Shown piece by piece: positions 1 through 11,348 of a stretch of DNA of 64,000 bases; within the stretch, counting starts at the first letter, position 1; the number at the start of each line of letters is the position of its first letter. The DNA lies in contig NC_133491.1 of the NCBI RefSeq assembly GCF_025370935.1, positions 9,218,218-9,282,217 of the forward strand. Reading direction: 5' to 3'. The notes beneath the pieces are model-generated. The model was not told the DNA's origin. It made no database searches and saw nothing but the letters and a program-made list of their open reading frames with translations. The translations under genes were made by a program, and so were the position numbers. This DNA is from Choristoneura fumiferana. Lineage: Eukaryota > Arthropoda > Insecta > Lepidoptera > Tortricidae.

Positions 1-43
1 ACTGATTTCATGTTTTAAACTTTGATATAAGTATATCTTTTTA

Positions 44-777
44 AACTGTACTAGTGTGCTGGATATCCTGGCTGCAGCATCAGCTCATCGTGTTGCCACC
101 ATTGCATTGTATGTAGAATCAAATACTGATCAATAGGAATCAAACGCGACATATCTGCTATTATTTTTTCAAGAGTATACCTACTAGTGTTCTGGATATC
201 CTGGCTGCAGCATCAGGCCGAGCATTCCATAATATTGCATAGTTATATAGCATACATGGGTGTTTCAAATTTTAGGTCCATAATATGTTTGAAAGTAAAG
301 TAAATACCCATTATGCGTCTAAGATTCCTACCGCAGCGAACAAAAGAGCTGATGATCTTGTAACGGCTGAACCGATTTTGATAAAACATGCCTAAGATCC
401 ATCACTAGAAAACCAGCTTTCAAATAAAAAAAAACCGCATTCAAATCGGTCTACTGGTTTAAGAGCTACGGTGCCACAGACAGACACACAGACACACATT
501 TGCGTCGGGGGTGAAAAATGTTTTCCCAAAATCTTTTGGTCGAAATTGTTTGGTATAATATTGTATGGCATACTTCTTTTTTTGCATTTTGTATACACTT
601 TTTTCATTACTTCGTCTCAGTATCGTTAAGTTCATATTTGTTTTCTAGATATAAAATTAGTGGTAACAATATTCGGAATAGTATACCTATCCTTGCCCAA
701 TTGCAATGAATGTAAACAATACTGATCAAGGAATTAAAAGTGCTAACATACCTGTGTGCTGGAATCCTGGCTGCAGC
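44..777 (+). repeat. Degenerate three-copy short repeat
   Basis: The string CTGGATATCCTGGCTGCAGC occurs at about 59-78 and 193-212, and a shortened form (CTGGAATCCTGGCTGCAGCA) at about 757-776. Copies two and three also share upstream sequence (ATTGCA..TG..ATGTA followed by AATACTGATCAA, near 100-132 and 700-729). This looks like an old tandem or clustered repeat, opened by the minus-strand MITE at 358-513. Family not recognised. Confidence 0.6.
358..513 (-). mobile_element. (GTCY)n-type MITE, MINE-2-like, partial
   Basis: Read on the minus strand it gives CACCCCCGACGCAAAT, a GTGTGTCTGTCTGT stretch, the block TGGCACCGTAGCTCTTAA, then AATGCGGTTTTTTTT and an AAAATCGGTTCAGCCG end. The same order is seen at 10885, 16145, 39925 and (minus) 57203. 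Lepidopteran MITEs carrying hitch-hiking (GTCY)n microsatellites are described in the literature; the family name is my recognition, not a search. Confidence 0.75.
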
Positions 778-780
778 AAA

Positions 781-1996
781 AATGTCTTAACGACATATGT
801 GCTATAAAAATTATTTTGTTTTTCTATTGTTTTACACCACGGCAGTTTGACGGCAGTTTGACGTTATTCTTGAAACAATTATCTAATTGATTTGTCAATT
901 TTTTTCATAATATTTATATGGTGGGGTTCAGGACGGTATAATATACGACAAAACAATGCAATAGGTACCATACAAATGTTATACTAAACAATTTATCGAC
1001 CAAAAAACAAAAAAATATGAAAAACAATTTCGACCAAACAATTTTCGACATTTGTAATACAAAAAATACGTTACGAAAAAATTGTATGCAAAACAATTTT
1101 AGACCAGTCGATATAGACCTTTTACAGTTATTGAAGTTTAAAAAAAACTTGTTCACGGAACATGAAAAAGGAGAAGGAAATAAATAATACTCTACCTATA
1201 AATTTACTATCAACGTGTCATACGTACAAACTATTATCAACTTTTATCGTTATATACATTTTTCTTTAAAACATTAGTTTTCTCAAAAAATACTGTTACA
1301 CACACTACAACATGTATTATTAAATTAAAGAATACTTGTAATATATTCCATTCTACTACGAAATCCTAAAAAGTGAATTTACCTTCTTTGAAATGTTCAC
1401 TTCTTTCGCTAATTATGAAATCGTCCAAAATTAGTAAATATATCTCTGTTCGTTTTTAAAAACTACCTACAAACTCTTATATATAAAATTGTTAACAGTA
1501 CAGAACGAATGACATGTCTTAGTTAGTACGAGTAGGTACCTAGTCTTAGTAATCAAAACAAGTACCTAAACAAAAAAAAACCTTAGTATTCGGTGGATGT
1601 GAATGTGACATTGCTGCGTGCTTGAGCACAAAATGATAAGTAGGGTTTGGTCCCGTCACCGATTGGCACGTGCCTGCTCCGACCGATTCGGGCACAATCG
1701 ATAGGGCAAATAATGTTTCGTGATTGATGGTCTGGATGACATTGTTACTTTGTTGTCTTGAGGATTTTGGGCTGACCGATTTTTGTTGATTTGGCAAGCT
1801 ATTTGGGTCAGTTGGTTCTTCGAAATTGCTACAGCCTTGATGGAAACGTAGTTGGTATGCGGCTACAACGGCAGCGTTACTAACCATGCCATTTGTTGTA
1901 CACAATGAAGTCTAAACAACGCGGTTACGGTTTACGCACAGTAACTTTTGGTCAAAAATCTCTTTAGTGATACAAGCGCATTAATTTAATCTAAAC
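781..1996. other. No gene recognised
   Basis: Very AT-rich DNA. 1546-1905 holds a minus-strand reading frame of 119 codons with no recognisable domain, no clear coding bias and no flanking splice signals that I trust. Nothing else stands out. Confidence 0.5.
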
Positions 1997-2226
1997 CAGT
2001 GTTTTTCAAACTTTTTCAGGAAGCGACCTCCTTAGTTAAAAAAATATTTGGCGACCCCTACCTACCTCCAATTACAGTTATTTGTATTATCCTACATTGA
2101 TAATACAAACATGAAATAATCATACACAATAACGGTGACTGAAGTGTGATTTTGAAAATACCGCGACCCCTTAAGGGTCATCCGCGACCTTCCAGGGGGT
2201 CGCGACCCACAGTTTGAAAAACACTG
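1997..2226. mobile_element. hAT-type MITE with perfect 8-bp TSD
   Basis: The element starts CAGTGTTTTTCAAACT and ends AGTTTGAAAAACACTG, an exact 16-bp terminal inverted repeat. It is flanked on both sides by the 8-bp duplication ATCTAAAC (1989-1996 and 2227-2234). Eight-base duplications with CAG...CTG ends are the mark of the hAT superfamily. At 230 bp it cannot encode a transposase, so it is non-autonomous. The internal GGGGGTCGCGACCC palindrome is typical of such elements. Confidence 0.9.
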
Positions 2227-2330
2227 ATCTAAACGACATACCTCCGCTAATTTTAAGCCAATTTGATGATTAGAAGGGAACGAGACTTTCAAGATTTGAA
2301 GACATCTTATTTGTATACTTAGATACATGG

Positions 2331-2510
2331 GTAAAAACCAAAAAGTTGCACATCTTAGCATTGCACGCAGGTAGTTAGAATCACTATTATTTTTTCTATT
2401 GTGTGTAACAAAAATTAATCATACATATGTATAATTTTCCTGTCACAATGGAAGAAATTAATAGTAAATCTAACTACCTGCGTTAAGATGTGCAATTTTT
2501 TGGTGTTCAC
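2331..2510. mobile_element. Foldback MITE
   Basis: The left arm (about 2331-2405) contains AAAAAGTTGCACATCTTA and CGCAGGTAGTTAGA. The right arm (about 2445-2510) has the reverse complement with a few mismatches (TCTAACTACCTGCG, TAAGATGTGCAATTTTTT). The arms are about 65-70 bp around a 40-bp loop. A related arm lies at 48955-49022. Confidence 0.7.
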
Positions 2511-3437
2511 CTACGTACGAACGAACATTGAAACAAAAGCTTAAATATAGGTAACTCTTCTTTTTCCGATACATTTTACAAACTGAATCCTAAATTAAAT
2601 TGTGTGGTATAATTAAAATTTACTTCCCTTTTGTAATACCTTGAAAATTAGTAACAAAAGGTATCGAGGTAACGTATATCCAGTTACAATTGTCGCGATT
2701 AGGTACTTAGTTAACGATTATGAAGAAACTCATAAATCTTAATAACTATAACGACTTTAGGACCTTTATTTGACACAGTCTAAGTGTTACACAAGCCGAG
2801 CGAAAACCGGAGGCTGTATTTCGTTCTTGCGCGTTTCGATGATACTTAAAATGAAAACATATCTTTGCTACTCCAGCCAACCTCCCCTGTCCGCGCAGAG
2901 CATCCTGCTGATAAACGAACAAGGTGGCGGTCTATCCAATTAAAAATGGCGTAGCTCAATTTTAATCAGAAAGTGGCGGGCAACAGCGTCACTAGGGAGC
3001 TAGCTATACGTCCTAAAACCGCCAACCCTCATACTCTCGTGACGATTATGGGAAAAACCTTCAACGGCAGCAGAAATGTAAGCAGCAGGAAGAAGCCTAA
3101 CTTTAGCAGTGAATTGACTGATACAAGTTTATGATGATGATGAACGATATCCATGGCTTTGGAATGGCTAGGATATCACTTCAGTATGTTTCGAATAGTC
3201 CCAGCGAGCCTTACCGTCCGACGATACGTAATTTCCCTTCACCTCCATTAATTGAATAATCCCTTCCTGTACAATTAAAAAGTCGTTATTAATTGTCGAG
3301 AGTGGGTCGATTGGTCATTTATCGAGCGAAGCTTGCGGCAGTCCCTCATTATTGTTACGGATACGAGTATCTATAGCGTAATTGCATTAGCTTGATGTGG
3401 TCAATTATTTACATTTTTCTTCGACTAACTTTCGTAG
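2511..3437. other. No gene recognised
   Basis: Moderately AT-rich unique-looking sequence. A GATGATGATG run at about 3132-3143 may be the tail of an eroded SINE or LINE, but the body is not recognisable. Confidence 0.4.
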
Positions 3438-3795
3438 CACTTTTACTATAGCTCTAATAATTGTTACTTAGTGCTCACCGTGTTTTTTAAACGCGCCGTC
3501 GACGTGCGTTTGTATCGATACAAATGCGATACGCACGCGAATTGTAGGCTAGGTGGGTACAGTCAAGGGCAAAGATATCGACACGGCCAAAGTTGCAAAA
3601 ATATGTATACACGGCCTTAATGTTAAGTGCATAAAGTCGTGTATGCATATTTTTGTAACTTTGGCCGTGTCGATATCTTTGCCCTTGACTGTACTCCATG
3701 GAAAGAAAAACGCGTTACTGAAACGCGCGTCGACGGCGCGTTTAAAAAACACGGTGTGCACTAAGTAACAATTAGAGCTACAAATAGTAAAAGTG
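3438..3795. mobile_element. Outer foldback element with ~70-bp arms
   Basis: The left arm 3438-3511 (CACTTTTACTAT, then TTGTTACTTAGTGC, then TTTAAACGCGCCGTCGACG) is matched in reverse by 3720-3795 (CGTCGACGGCGCGTTTAAA, GCACTAAGTAACAATT, ATAGTAAAAGTG) with a few differences. The middle is occupied by a second palindromic element (3560-3691), so this is an insertion into an older hairpin. Confidence 0.8.
3560..3691. mobile_element. Inner TA-flanked MITE (CAGTC...GACTG)
   Basis: Starts CAGTCAAGGGCAAAGATATC and ends with its exact complement, flanked by TA on both sides (3558-3559, 3692-3693). The arms are about 55 bp and nearly perfect around a loop near 3618-3634. TA flanks and CAGTC ends fit a Tc1/mariner-type non-autonomous element. 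Elements of the same design lie at 6808, 28463 and 50028, with different internal sequence. Confidence 0.85.
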
Positions 3796-4863
3796 AAAAA
3801 AATAGATCAGTTTTGCAGCCATTGTAGTAAATTGAGTTATCTAGGAGTATAAATGAAATAAACGCCATCTAAACGATCTCTTTCTTCCATCAAAAACTAC
3901 GCATTAGGCATCCATTATGACGGTCAGTTTGAAATATTGCAGCTGTAAAATGCGACTGTAATCAGCGTCGTGACTCGACCCTACACCTGCTGGTCAAAAC
4001 AAACCACAACTTTTAAGCGGTCCTACCACAAAACCACTACTATAACAAGAGTTGGCGTTTCCAAAAAAAAAATTGAGCTACATTGCGCTTTGGAAGCTGA
4101 TCACAATTTTAATATCTGAATTCGACGCAGCGTTGGAACTTACAAAACCGGATTGTTTGATATTTCTGTATGTTTACGAGCCTCAAGGGACGTTTTGTAA
4201 AACCGTGTAGTGCCAGCAGAGTTGAACCACAATGCGTGACGTCACGATTGTCTCGTTTAAATCTGAATAACTTACGGTTATCATTAGGTACGTTGTAGTC
4301 GGAATCTTATTCTTATTATTACATTATCTTCTAGACTGACCGCAATTTGAAGAAATAGTTCACCATTTACATCTACCCACTCACGCATCTACTCCGCTCA
4401 TGTAAATATTCATGTATCTCCTCCTCCTCCGCTCGATTTTTGATATTTTTCAAAAACATAATACCTACGGTTTGAAACAGAAGAGGCCAAACTTTAGGTG
4501 ACCAAACTAACATCTTATATTTACTTAGTCTGAGATCATCAATCGTTGTTTTAAAATAATATTGCTGTTTTAATTGCCTCCATTTTGACGAAGGCAAAAC
4601 CAATGAGGAATTTAATAAGACTACCTAATCAGGTTTTCTCTATGCATTGCTAATGTCAAAGTGGTATTCTTTAACGAGATCATCCGTTCGTATGCTCGAG
4701 ATAAACGCAGCTAATAAGTTGTTTATAAAATGCCCGTAGGCGGTAGGTAATTAAGATGGCTATATCGCGATCCAGAGTTGCCATATTAGGATTCACCAGT
4801 AAATTGAGGGTAAATGGCCTTAACTGCCACTGGATTGGATTTGGAACTTTCTAATCAGCACTA
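3796..4863. other. No gene recognised
   Basis: No convincing coding, RNA or repeat signal. A short purine/pyrimidine-biased run (CTCCTCCTCC, about 4418-4430) is the only notable local feature. Confidence 0.4.
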
Positions 4864-5294
4864 AATGAGGGCTATCGCGTATGAATTCGCCACTAGAGGC
4901 GCTAGTGTAGCGTGAGGTCTCCGAAATGTCAAATCTCATAGTTTTTGGGTGAGCTACGCGGGTTTATTTATAATTAGAATAATTTTGTGAATATTTTGCA
5001 ATATCTGAAATAAATTATGGCAAAAATGCGTTCCGGGGCAATGAATGTCTGTGTTTTGAGACAGTTTTGTCTTTCGGAAACCTTTGTCCTCCCTTTTTTC
5101 CGAACAAAACGGGGACTAGGTATGCAACACTGTGGCATGCTCGATATTTTTATGGTACGGTTTTAAGGTGTATTAAATATGATTTTGATCTAAACATTGT
5201 TTTCACGCCCGTAATAACAGACATTGAAAGACATACTTAAAAACCTCACGCAACAGTGCGCCATCTAGTGAGACAAAAAACGATAGCCCTCATT
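4864..5294 (+). mobile_element. 431-bp MITE, copy 1
   Basis: Bounded by AATGAGGGCTATCG and CGATAGCCCTCATT, an exact 14-bp terminal inverted repeat. A nearly identical copy lies inverted at 53871-54297, collinear along its whole length. The interior holds a short conserved frame (MRSGAMNVCVLRQFCLSETF) present in both copies, possibly a remnant of the parent element. I see no clear target duplication. Superfamily undecided. Confidence 0.85.
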
Positions 5295-6146
5295 GCGTAA
5301 GAACTCCAGTTCAAGCCCTCTAATTCTCAGCGGAGGCCTGTGCGCTGTGATGGGATGTAAAAAGGCTGTTTATTTTGTAATTATTGATTTTTTTCTTAAC
5401 GTCGATTCGTATTGTAATTAAATTACTAACGTAATGAATCACTATGCACTTGTAGGTCGGTGAAGTTATTATTCCCAACCTTAAGATCACCCAACGGTAA
5501 TTGATGTGCAGTTAATATTCTTATAATATGTTAATTGAGATGAGAATATGTCTTCCATATGATCTCTATCCTCGACTACGGCACTCATTGTAATCACCAG
5601 ATTTTAATAGGGTTAGAGAAATGGCAAACAACGTAGCATTAGCGCGTCGAAGAGAGACAGATGTCATGGGCACTTGAATAAATAAACGTGACATCCGTTT
5701 ATGTATTCAAGTACATAAAAGTACGTTCGAAAAACCTAACCTTCCTCCGGTCAGTCGGGTTTTTTTTTATTGGCATTCAATAGGTTCTACGCTGGTAACC
5801 CTGCCGCAAGTACCACAGTGACAAGCGGGCACACATATATAGCAATTTCTAATAGCGCATGTTATTACCGCTGAAATGTTTATAGATTGTAAGGTGATAT
5901 GGAGAGATCACACAGTTTCTCGACTGACTGATAATTTGTATCTACGATGAAATTGCGATTGCGTATTTAAAAAAAAACCACTTAATTTTAGGTATACCTA
6001 TCTATATTTTGATACTGAAATAGGACTCTTCGTATTTTTTGTAGTCATAACTCATCATAATACAACGAATTAACAAAAATAATAGTAAAACAACGTAAAC
6101 ATACAAATAATAATTTAATTATTTGAATTTTGTGTGTTTTAGTTTT
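5295..6146. other. No gene; SINE-tail scrap and small hairpin
   Basis: 5326-5370 resembles the GAGGCCTGTGC...GGCTG 3' end shared by the SINEs below. At 5672-5711 a hairpin has 17-bp arms (ACTTGAATAAATAAACG and its complement with one mismatch) around a 7-nt loop. The rest is featureless. Confidence 0.5.
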
Positions 6147-6345
6147 TAGGATTCATGTGTGAAATTACATTTGTAATTTTACCATTAACTTTCCGGTGAA
6201 AGAAAAAAACCGTGGGGACTACATGAAACTGTGAAGCAATTCTACGGTTGCATTGGGCCCGCGTAGGACCTATAAAAAGCTAAGCTCTCTTTTTCAAAGA
6301 GGAGGCCTGTGCCCAGCGGGACGTATAAAGGCTGAAGATGATGTA
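6147..6345 (+). mobile_element. 5'-truncated SINE copy (diverged)
   Basis: Aligns in order with the full SINE at 44213: GTGTGAAATTACATTTG, GGTGAAAGAAAAAAACCG, GGGCCCGCGTAGGA, then GAGGAGGCCTGTGCCCAGCG and GGCTGAAGATGATG at the 3' end. The tRNA-like head is missing and the body is diverged. Confidence 0.75.
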
Positions 6346-6807
6346 CAATGTTGTAGAATAAAAAATTCAAACGATGTAAATCGTAAATACAACTTTTCAT
6401 GGGAGGTAAATGTAATGTAAATATAGTGTAATAGATGTTTAATTTCAATCGCTAGTAGATTTATCATCGGCCGCCGAAGGATGCCGGGGAGGCTAATTAC
6501 AGCCCCATTAGTCTACTTCGATATTAAACGATTTTATTGACTCTAGGGTTGGTACCGGGGTAGTTTCGAGTATTCGCATCAGTATCCACAGTTGCGGATT
6601 TCCGCAGTGATTTACAAATCTGTATCCGCATTCGCATCCACAACCAGTCGTATACGAATGTAGCGCAGCGCAGTTCGTGTGGTAGGTACCTAAGGGAGTG
6701 CTCATAAGGAGTTTCTCGGTTTGTCATCGTCTCATCGTATTTACTGCCAGACTTAGCTCAGTGTAAAAGTGAAATACCTAACCGCTCACTCAACTTTCAT
6801 CCACGTA

Positions 6808-6943
6808 CAGTCGCTATCAGATATTTCGGAGCGGCCAAGGTGATCAAAAATATCGATATATGAACTCTAATACCTTAATAATAGAGTGCATGTGCCGACA
6901 TTTTGGACCACCTTGGCCGCTCCGAAATATCTGATGGCGACTG
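6808..6943. mobile_element. TA-flanked palindromic MITE
   Basis: CAGTCGCTATCAGATATTTC at the left is mirrored by GAAATATCTGATGGCGACTG at the right, with TA on both flanks (6806-6807, 6944-6945). The arms extend through GGAGCGGCCAAGGTG, about 35 bp, and the inner part is less complementary. Non-autonomous Tc1/mariner-like design. Confidence 0.85.
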
Positions 6944-6957
6944 TACCATGCTGCTTA

Positions 6958-7123
6958 GGATATACCGTAGGTTAAGGAATACCGTAGCGCGTAGGCGACA
7001 GGCTAGCCACCTGTCACTATTGTACCGTTTTTGTCAAACTTCAAACCTAAAATTGCTAAAAGTGGCTCCGAAGCGGTAACGTTTCGTGTGCTCTGCCTAC
7101 CGCATTTGGGAATACAGGCGTGA

Positions 7124-7158
<35 letters not shown>
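6958..7158 (+). mobile_element. RTE-like LINE 3' end with (GT)n tail
   Basis: Matches the element at 23520-23758: GTAGGCGACAGGCTAGC, ACCTGTCACTATTGT, AAAAGTGGCTCCGAAGCGG, TGGGAATACAGGCGTGATG, followed by a pure GT run at 7129-7158. The 5' part is missing, as expected for a truncated non-LTR insertion. It begins directly after the MITE at 6808-6943. Confidence 0.75.
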
Positions 7159-7160
<2 letters not shown>

Positions 7161-7749
7161 TGGTTCATAGGTGAGTTATATATGAAATCACAGTAGCATT
7201 GGCACTTTGGACACATATCTTCGCTGAAAACCTCGCATCTGAAATCAATACGTCATCTATAAAGACCATTTAAAAATGTTCATAGAGTGCACTCAGAAAA
7301 GTAAGTACCAGCTATTTAAAAGTAGTGACGATATGTTCCAGGCACTGGGTGAAAGTTAGCTAAACGCACTTGAATTCATTGAAGTTCTGGCTTTTCGTTT
7401 ATAGATGCACATTTTGTTAATACAGAGTCCTTCGAAAACGTTGATGATTTCCATGTTATCATTGCATCACACTTGGTGATTTTGGCACATAATCTACTTC
7501 TTTGTCAAGCAATTTTTAAGTAAGAAGATAATTTTTGTCCAAACTAAGATAGCCAGTTAAAAAAAAACAAGTAGAATTTGTTTAATGGCGATCCTACTTA
7601 TGAATGATTCTATCAGTGGTCAATGTTTCCTCCCAACCGCCTGCTTCTCATACTTAGTCATAAACTATTACTATTTAGACATTAACTAATACTATTTAGA
7701 GGTACATCACCAGCCCTAGAACCAAGTAGTGTTGTCTTTCTTATGACAG
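7159..7749. other. No gene recognised
   Basis: AT-rich with no recognisable repeat or coding signal. The last bases (TGTTGTCTTTCTTATGACAG) would make a good splice acceptor for the island that follows. Confidence 0.4.
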
Positions 7750-7897
7750 CAGCTCTTGACGGCGATATATTTACGACGGCGCAAGCGCTTTCCCGTGTGA
7801 TTCGCTCGCTGATGCGCCCCCTACCGGCTTTGGCTGCATTTACGCGCACGAAGAATCCTGTCTGCGCACACGATGCACCTTTAGAGATGTTTGTGAG
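7750..7897 (+). other. GC-rich island, possible internal exon
   Basis: 148 nt of GC-rich sequence in AT-rich DNA. It has a pyrimidine-rich tract ending in CAG immediately before it and GAG|GTAAAA at its end. In one plus-strand frame (entering with two bases of a split codon) it is open throughout, including GDIFTTAQALSRVIRSL. The other two plus frames stop early. The opposite strand is also open for 83 codons across it, so direction is not settled, and an unrecognised repeat cannot be excluded. Its exit phase does not join directly, in frame, to the candidate exon at 19218. No protein family recognised. Confidence 0.2.
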
Positions 7898-10884
7898 GTA
7901 AAAATAACTTTTATTTCCTAGATTCATGATCATTTAATAAATTCGCATTACAGGGTAGAGTCGAAATAGTAGAGTTATCAGAGTTGGTTTGACACTCATG
8001 TAGTTTTTTTTGTTTTACTTAAAACTGACCAGCGATTTGCCACGATCCCATCTAGATCGCAGATTCAGTAACAACCTATTTTTTAGACTGGATCTGAATA
8101 GCTCCTTTAGCTTTATTTGGATAACAAACGAAAGCAACACCATTAGCTGTTGTAACAATATTTAAACACATCTGTTAGTAAAGTACTTAAGTTATTTATT
8201 AACGATCGATGAATGTAAAGACACTAGACATTTATATGCATCTGCCTAATCCGGCTTGTGCGATTAATTTGGATTTGAAAGATTTTGATACACAAAATGC
8301 ATCTGGCGTTATGTGGTCCGGTTCCTGTCAACGTTAGGTATTCTTAAGTTTTCTATAAGGTCATTTGTAAGATATTCTCTTTGAATATGCGATACGAAAG
8401 CAATTAACTCGCTTTTAACCGTAGCGTAAGTATCTAACGTACGTATTTGAGTCCACTTTTGAGTCTTTTGAGCCCGTAAGAAGAGCGCTGGAAGTTTTAT
8501 ATATGCGTCCGGTTTGAGACATTTCGGTTGTTTCAAGTACCAACAATGTAGCAGTTCCTCTATTTGATGCAAACCGCTCTAGTCACGGCTTTTACAGTTT
8601 ACCGGAGAGAGGGTGAGCTTCTAGATGGGCTGCTCAGCAAGTGGTTTAGCTTAGCATGCCAAAGCGTGCTCCTATTGAGCCGACCTGGGACTTTGGACGC
8701 AAAGGGAGAACTTTTCAATCGGAATTTTTGTGCTACATCGTTTCGGAAAGACTACGTTAGTCCCGACTGAGAAGAAACGACAAGAAACTCAGTTGGGTTG
8801 AGGTCGGATTGGAGAGAACTTGCCCGGGACGTGCCGGTGTCGGTTAAAATAGTGGGGTCCACCGTCTCATCCTGTTTAATGTTACACTCGTAGAAAGAAC
8901 AGTGCACGCGGTTGTGACGCTGCACAATCAGCGCTATCTTTGATTTATTGGAGGCCCAACAACTTTACGAGGATCCAGCACTTTAGGATCAAGCCCTGTG
9001 TTTATTATCACTAACGTATCTAGAAAATCTTGCAAGGGCAAGGGTTGGGGTTTTCAAGAGCTGGGGTCTGCAAAACTAAGATGAAACCCTGGGCACTTGC
9101 CCAGTGTGCCCAGTGGAAAAGAGTGGCCTGCGTTGCACAATCAGGTGAATCTCGGGACTCATGACATGACTAATGTATTCAGTGTGGCAAAACCTTTACG
9201 GGCGACCATGTCTCGTAGGTTATCACTTAATTGTAAACCCTATTAATTCCAATTGACATTCATGGATGTTGCAGATAAATCAGGTAATTTAAAGGCGCGT
9301 CGCAGCTTTGATAATAGCAATAAATAGTTGCTAACGTGCCCCTGACGTAAACAACGGACACTTGCAGAGGCAGAGGTATTGTTTTTAAGACTTGAATGGC
9401 TTTTAAGACATGCAAAGTGCAATAAGAATCTATGCGCAAAGATTTTATGTGTATCTGACCAAAGACACTAATTGGCTAGTTATTAGAAGTAGAGTATATA
9501 TAAATAAATAAATAATTTCAAGATGAATCAGTCCAGCTCGGTTTAGCTTTATTTTAGCCACCTTATATTTCATTTTTTGTCCATATTAGGTAATTAGTTT
9601 TAAAGCTATATCAACTTTGTTTGGATTTGTGTTTTAAACCAATATTGTAGATTATTTTATGTTAAATTAACATTAAGAAAATAAAAAAAATCGTTACTAT
9701 TATGTGTACGGCTGTGGCTGTTATATACAACCTGTTATTTTTGATTTCCTTTAACTTTAAGGGAACATTCAACAGATCTAATTGTATACCTAATTATTAA
9801 TTATAGATCTAAGTACCTATATTGTATCTAGTTGTGGCCGTGAAAGGATTGAGGTTTCTTCTTAACACAAATCTACTTTGGCGGTAAAAAATTAACATGA
9901 ACATTAGCATAAAATACATATTTATGCAGATCAACTTATAATTATGTTAGTGTGATATCACGTCATGAATAGAGATGACACCACCACGGTCTGATGCCCA
10001 CAGTGATGATAACTTTCGATTTCAATGCGATGTAAGTACATCATTCATCGAATATTATTTTCTCCACGATCTGACACCTGTAATACTTCGTTGGGAACGT
10101 TTTTATTTGTTTTTTGATTCTCAACGTAGTTCCAACAAGGAATAATTTCTAACAGAATGGGATCAATTTATATTTCTTATTTTATTAAATAAGTGCAGTG
10201 CAATGTCTATTCATCTATGGTGTCCCACTGCTGTTTAATCAAAGTTTGCGCATCTAAGGACAGTTGACTGAAGCATCGCGGTTCTTGGCAATCTTTGAGA
10301 AAGACAATGAACGTTCACAATCACTGACATGACACACTTTTTATGTCAGGAAGAGATAAGACTACCGGGAAAATGTAGTAACTTTCATCAGGTAGCCATG
10401 TTGGTAAAGCTTTAGCTGCCAAAGAGATATATCAATGAATATTGAACAAGTCGAGGAAAGTTCAATAATGTTGAGTCAAAGGGGGCGACAGACAACACCC
10501 CAAATCCAGTCTAGATTAAATAATGAGAGGTTCTCCTAGTAGGTCAGGATTAAAGACGCAGTAGTTACGTATTTAAATCACAACACAATACTGGATACTA
10601 CAAAATGGTTTATTCATTTCTAAATACACTTAGAATCTCTTGAATGAGTGGTTCATTGATTTTTTTTTTATATGACAGATAAATGTCATGCCATCTTGGT
10701 GTAATCGCCCAATTCGATAAAACAAACAAATATCCGATATATCGGATATATCCGTGATTGCTGTATCTGATTTGTCACATAAGATTTATCAATGAGTGGT
10801 GAGACAAAGGACCAGGACCAGGCTAATGTTTATATTATATTTGTTTATTTTTAGCTACATTAACTTAGGTAGGTATATTATCCG
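7898..10884. other. No gene recognised (3 kb)
   Basis: 8309-8572 (minus, 87 codons) and 8564-8770 (plus, 68 codons) are open but show no known motif. Around 8600-9140 the composition is less AT-rich, with a GGGCACTTGCCCAGTGTGCC internal repeat near 9091. A short perfect palindrome ATATCCGATATATCGGATAT is at about 10731-10750. Nothing here can be called a gene. Confidence 0.4.
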
Positions 10885-11141
10885 TTTTTAACCCCCCGAC
10901 GCAAAAAGAGGGGTGTTATAAGTTTGACCGCTATGTGTGTCTGTCTGTCTGTATGTCCGTCTGTGGCACGGTAGCTCTTAAACGGGTGGACCGATTTGAA
11001 TGCGGTTTTTTTATTTGAAAGCAGGGTTTTTAGCGATGGTTCTTAGACATGTTTTATCTAAATCGGTTGAGCCGTTTTTGAGATATTGAACTTTGAAGCG
11101 ACAAAGTCGGGGGTTTTCCAACTTTTTGTTGGTTAGGTTAT
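10885..11141 (+). mobile_element. (GTCY)n MITE, MINE-2-like, near full length
   Basis: Runs from CCCCCCGACGCAAAAAGA through a GTGTGTCTGTCTGTCTGT array, GGCACGGTAGCTCTTAAACG, ATTTGAATGCGGTTTTTTT, AAATCGGTTGAGCCG, to GTCGGGGGTTTTCCAACTTT and TTGGTTAGGTTA. The CCCCCGAC start and GTCGGGGG near the end are short inverted termini. It is the best-preserved copy of the family in the window. Confidence 0.8.
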
Positions 11142-11348
11142 AAGCTTTGAAGATTAAAATAATTTCATTTTGAACACTAATGTGCAGAGCATGTATCTAC
11201 TACTACCAAATTTGCTGTACACAATTGTTACCTTATTATGGATTACGTTAATAAATATTCCTTATATCTGCTTAAACATCTACTTCATAAAGAAGACAGT
11301 AAGCTTCGGATAGTATTAAACTTTATGTTCAACAAAAACCTGCGTATA

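Noticed and set aside
1546..1905. 119-codon minus frame
   Set aside because: No recognisable family, no supporting signals; kept only as an unassigned frame.
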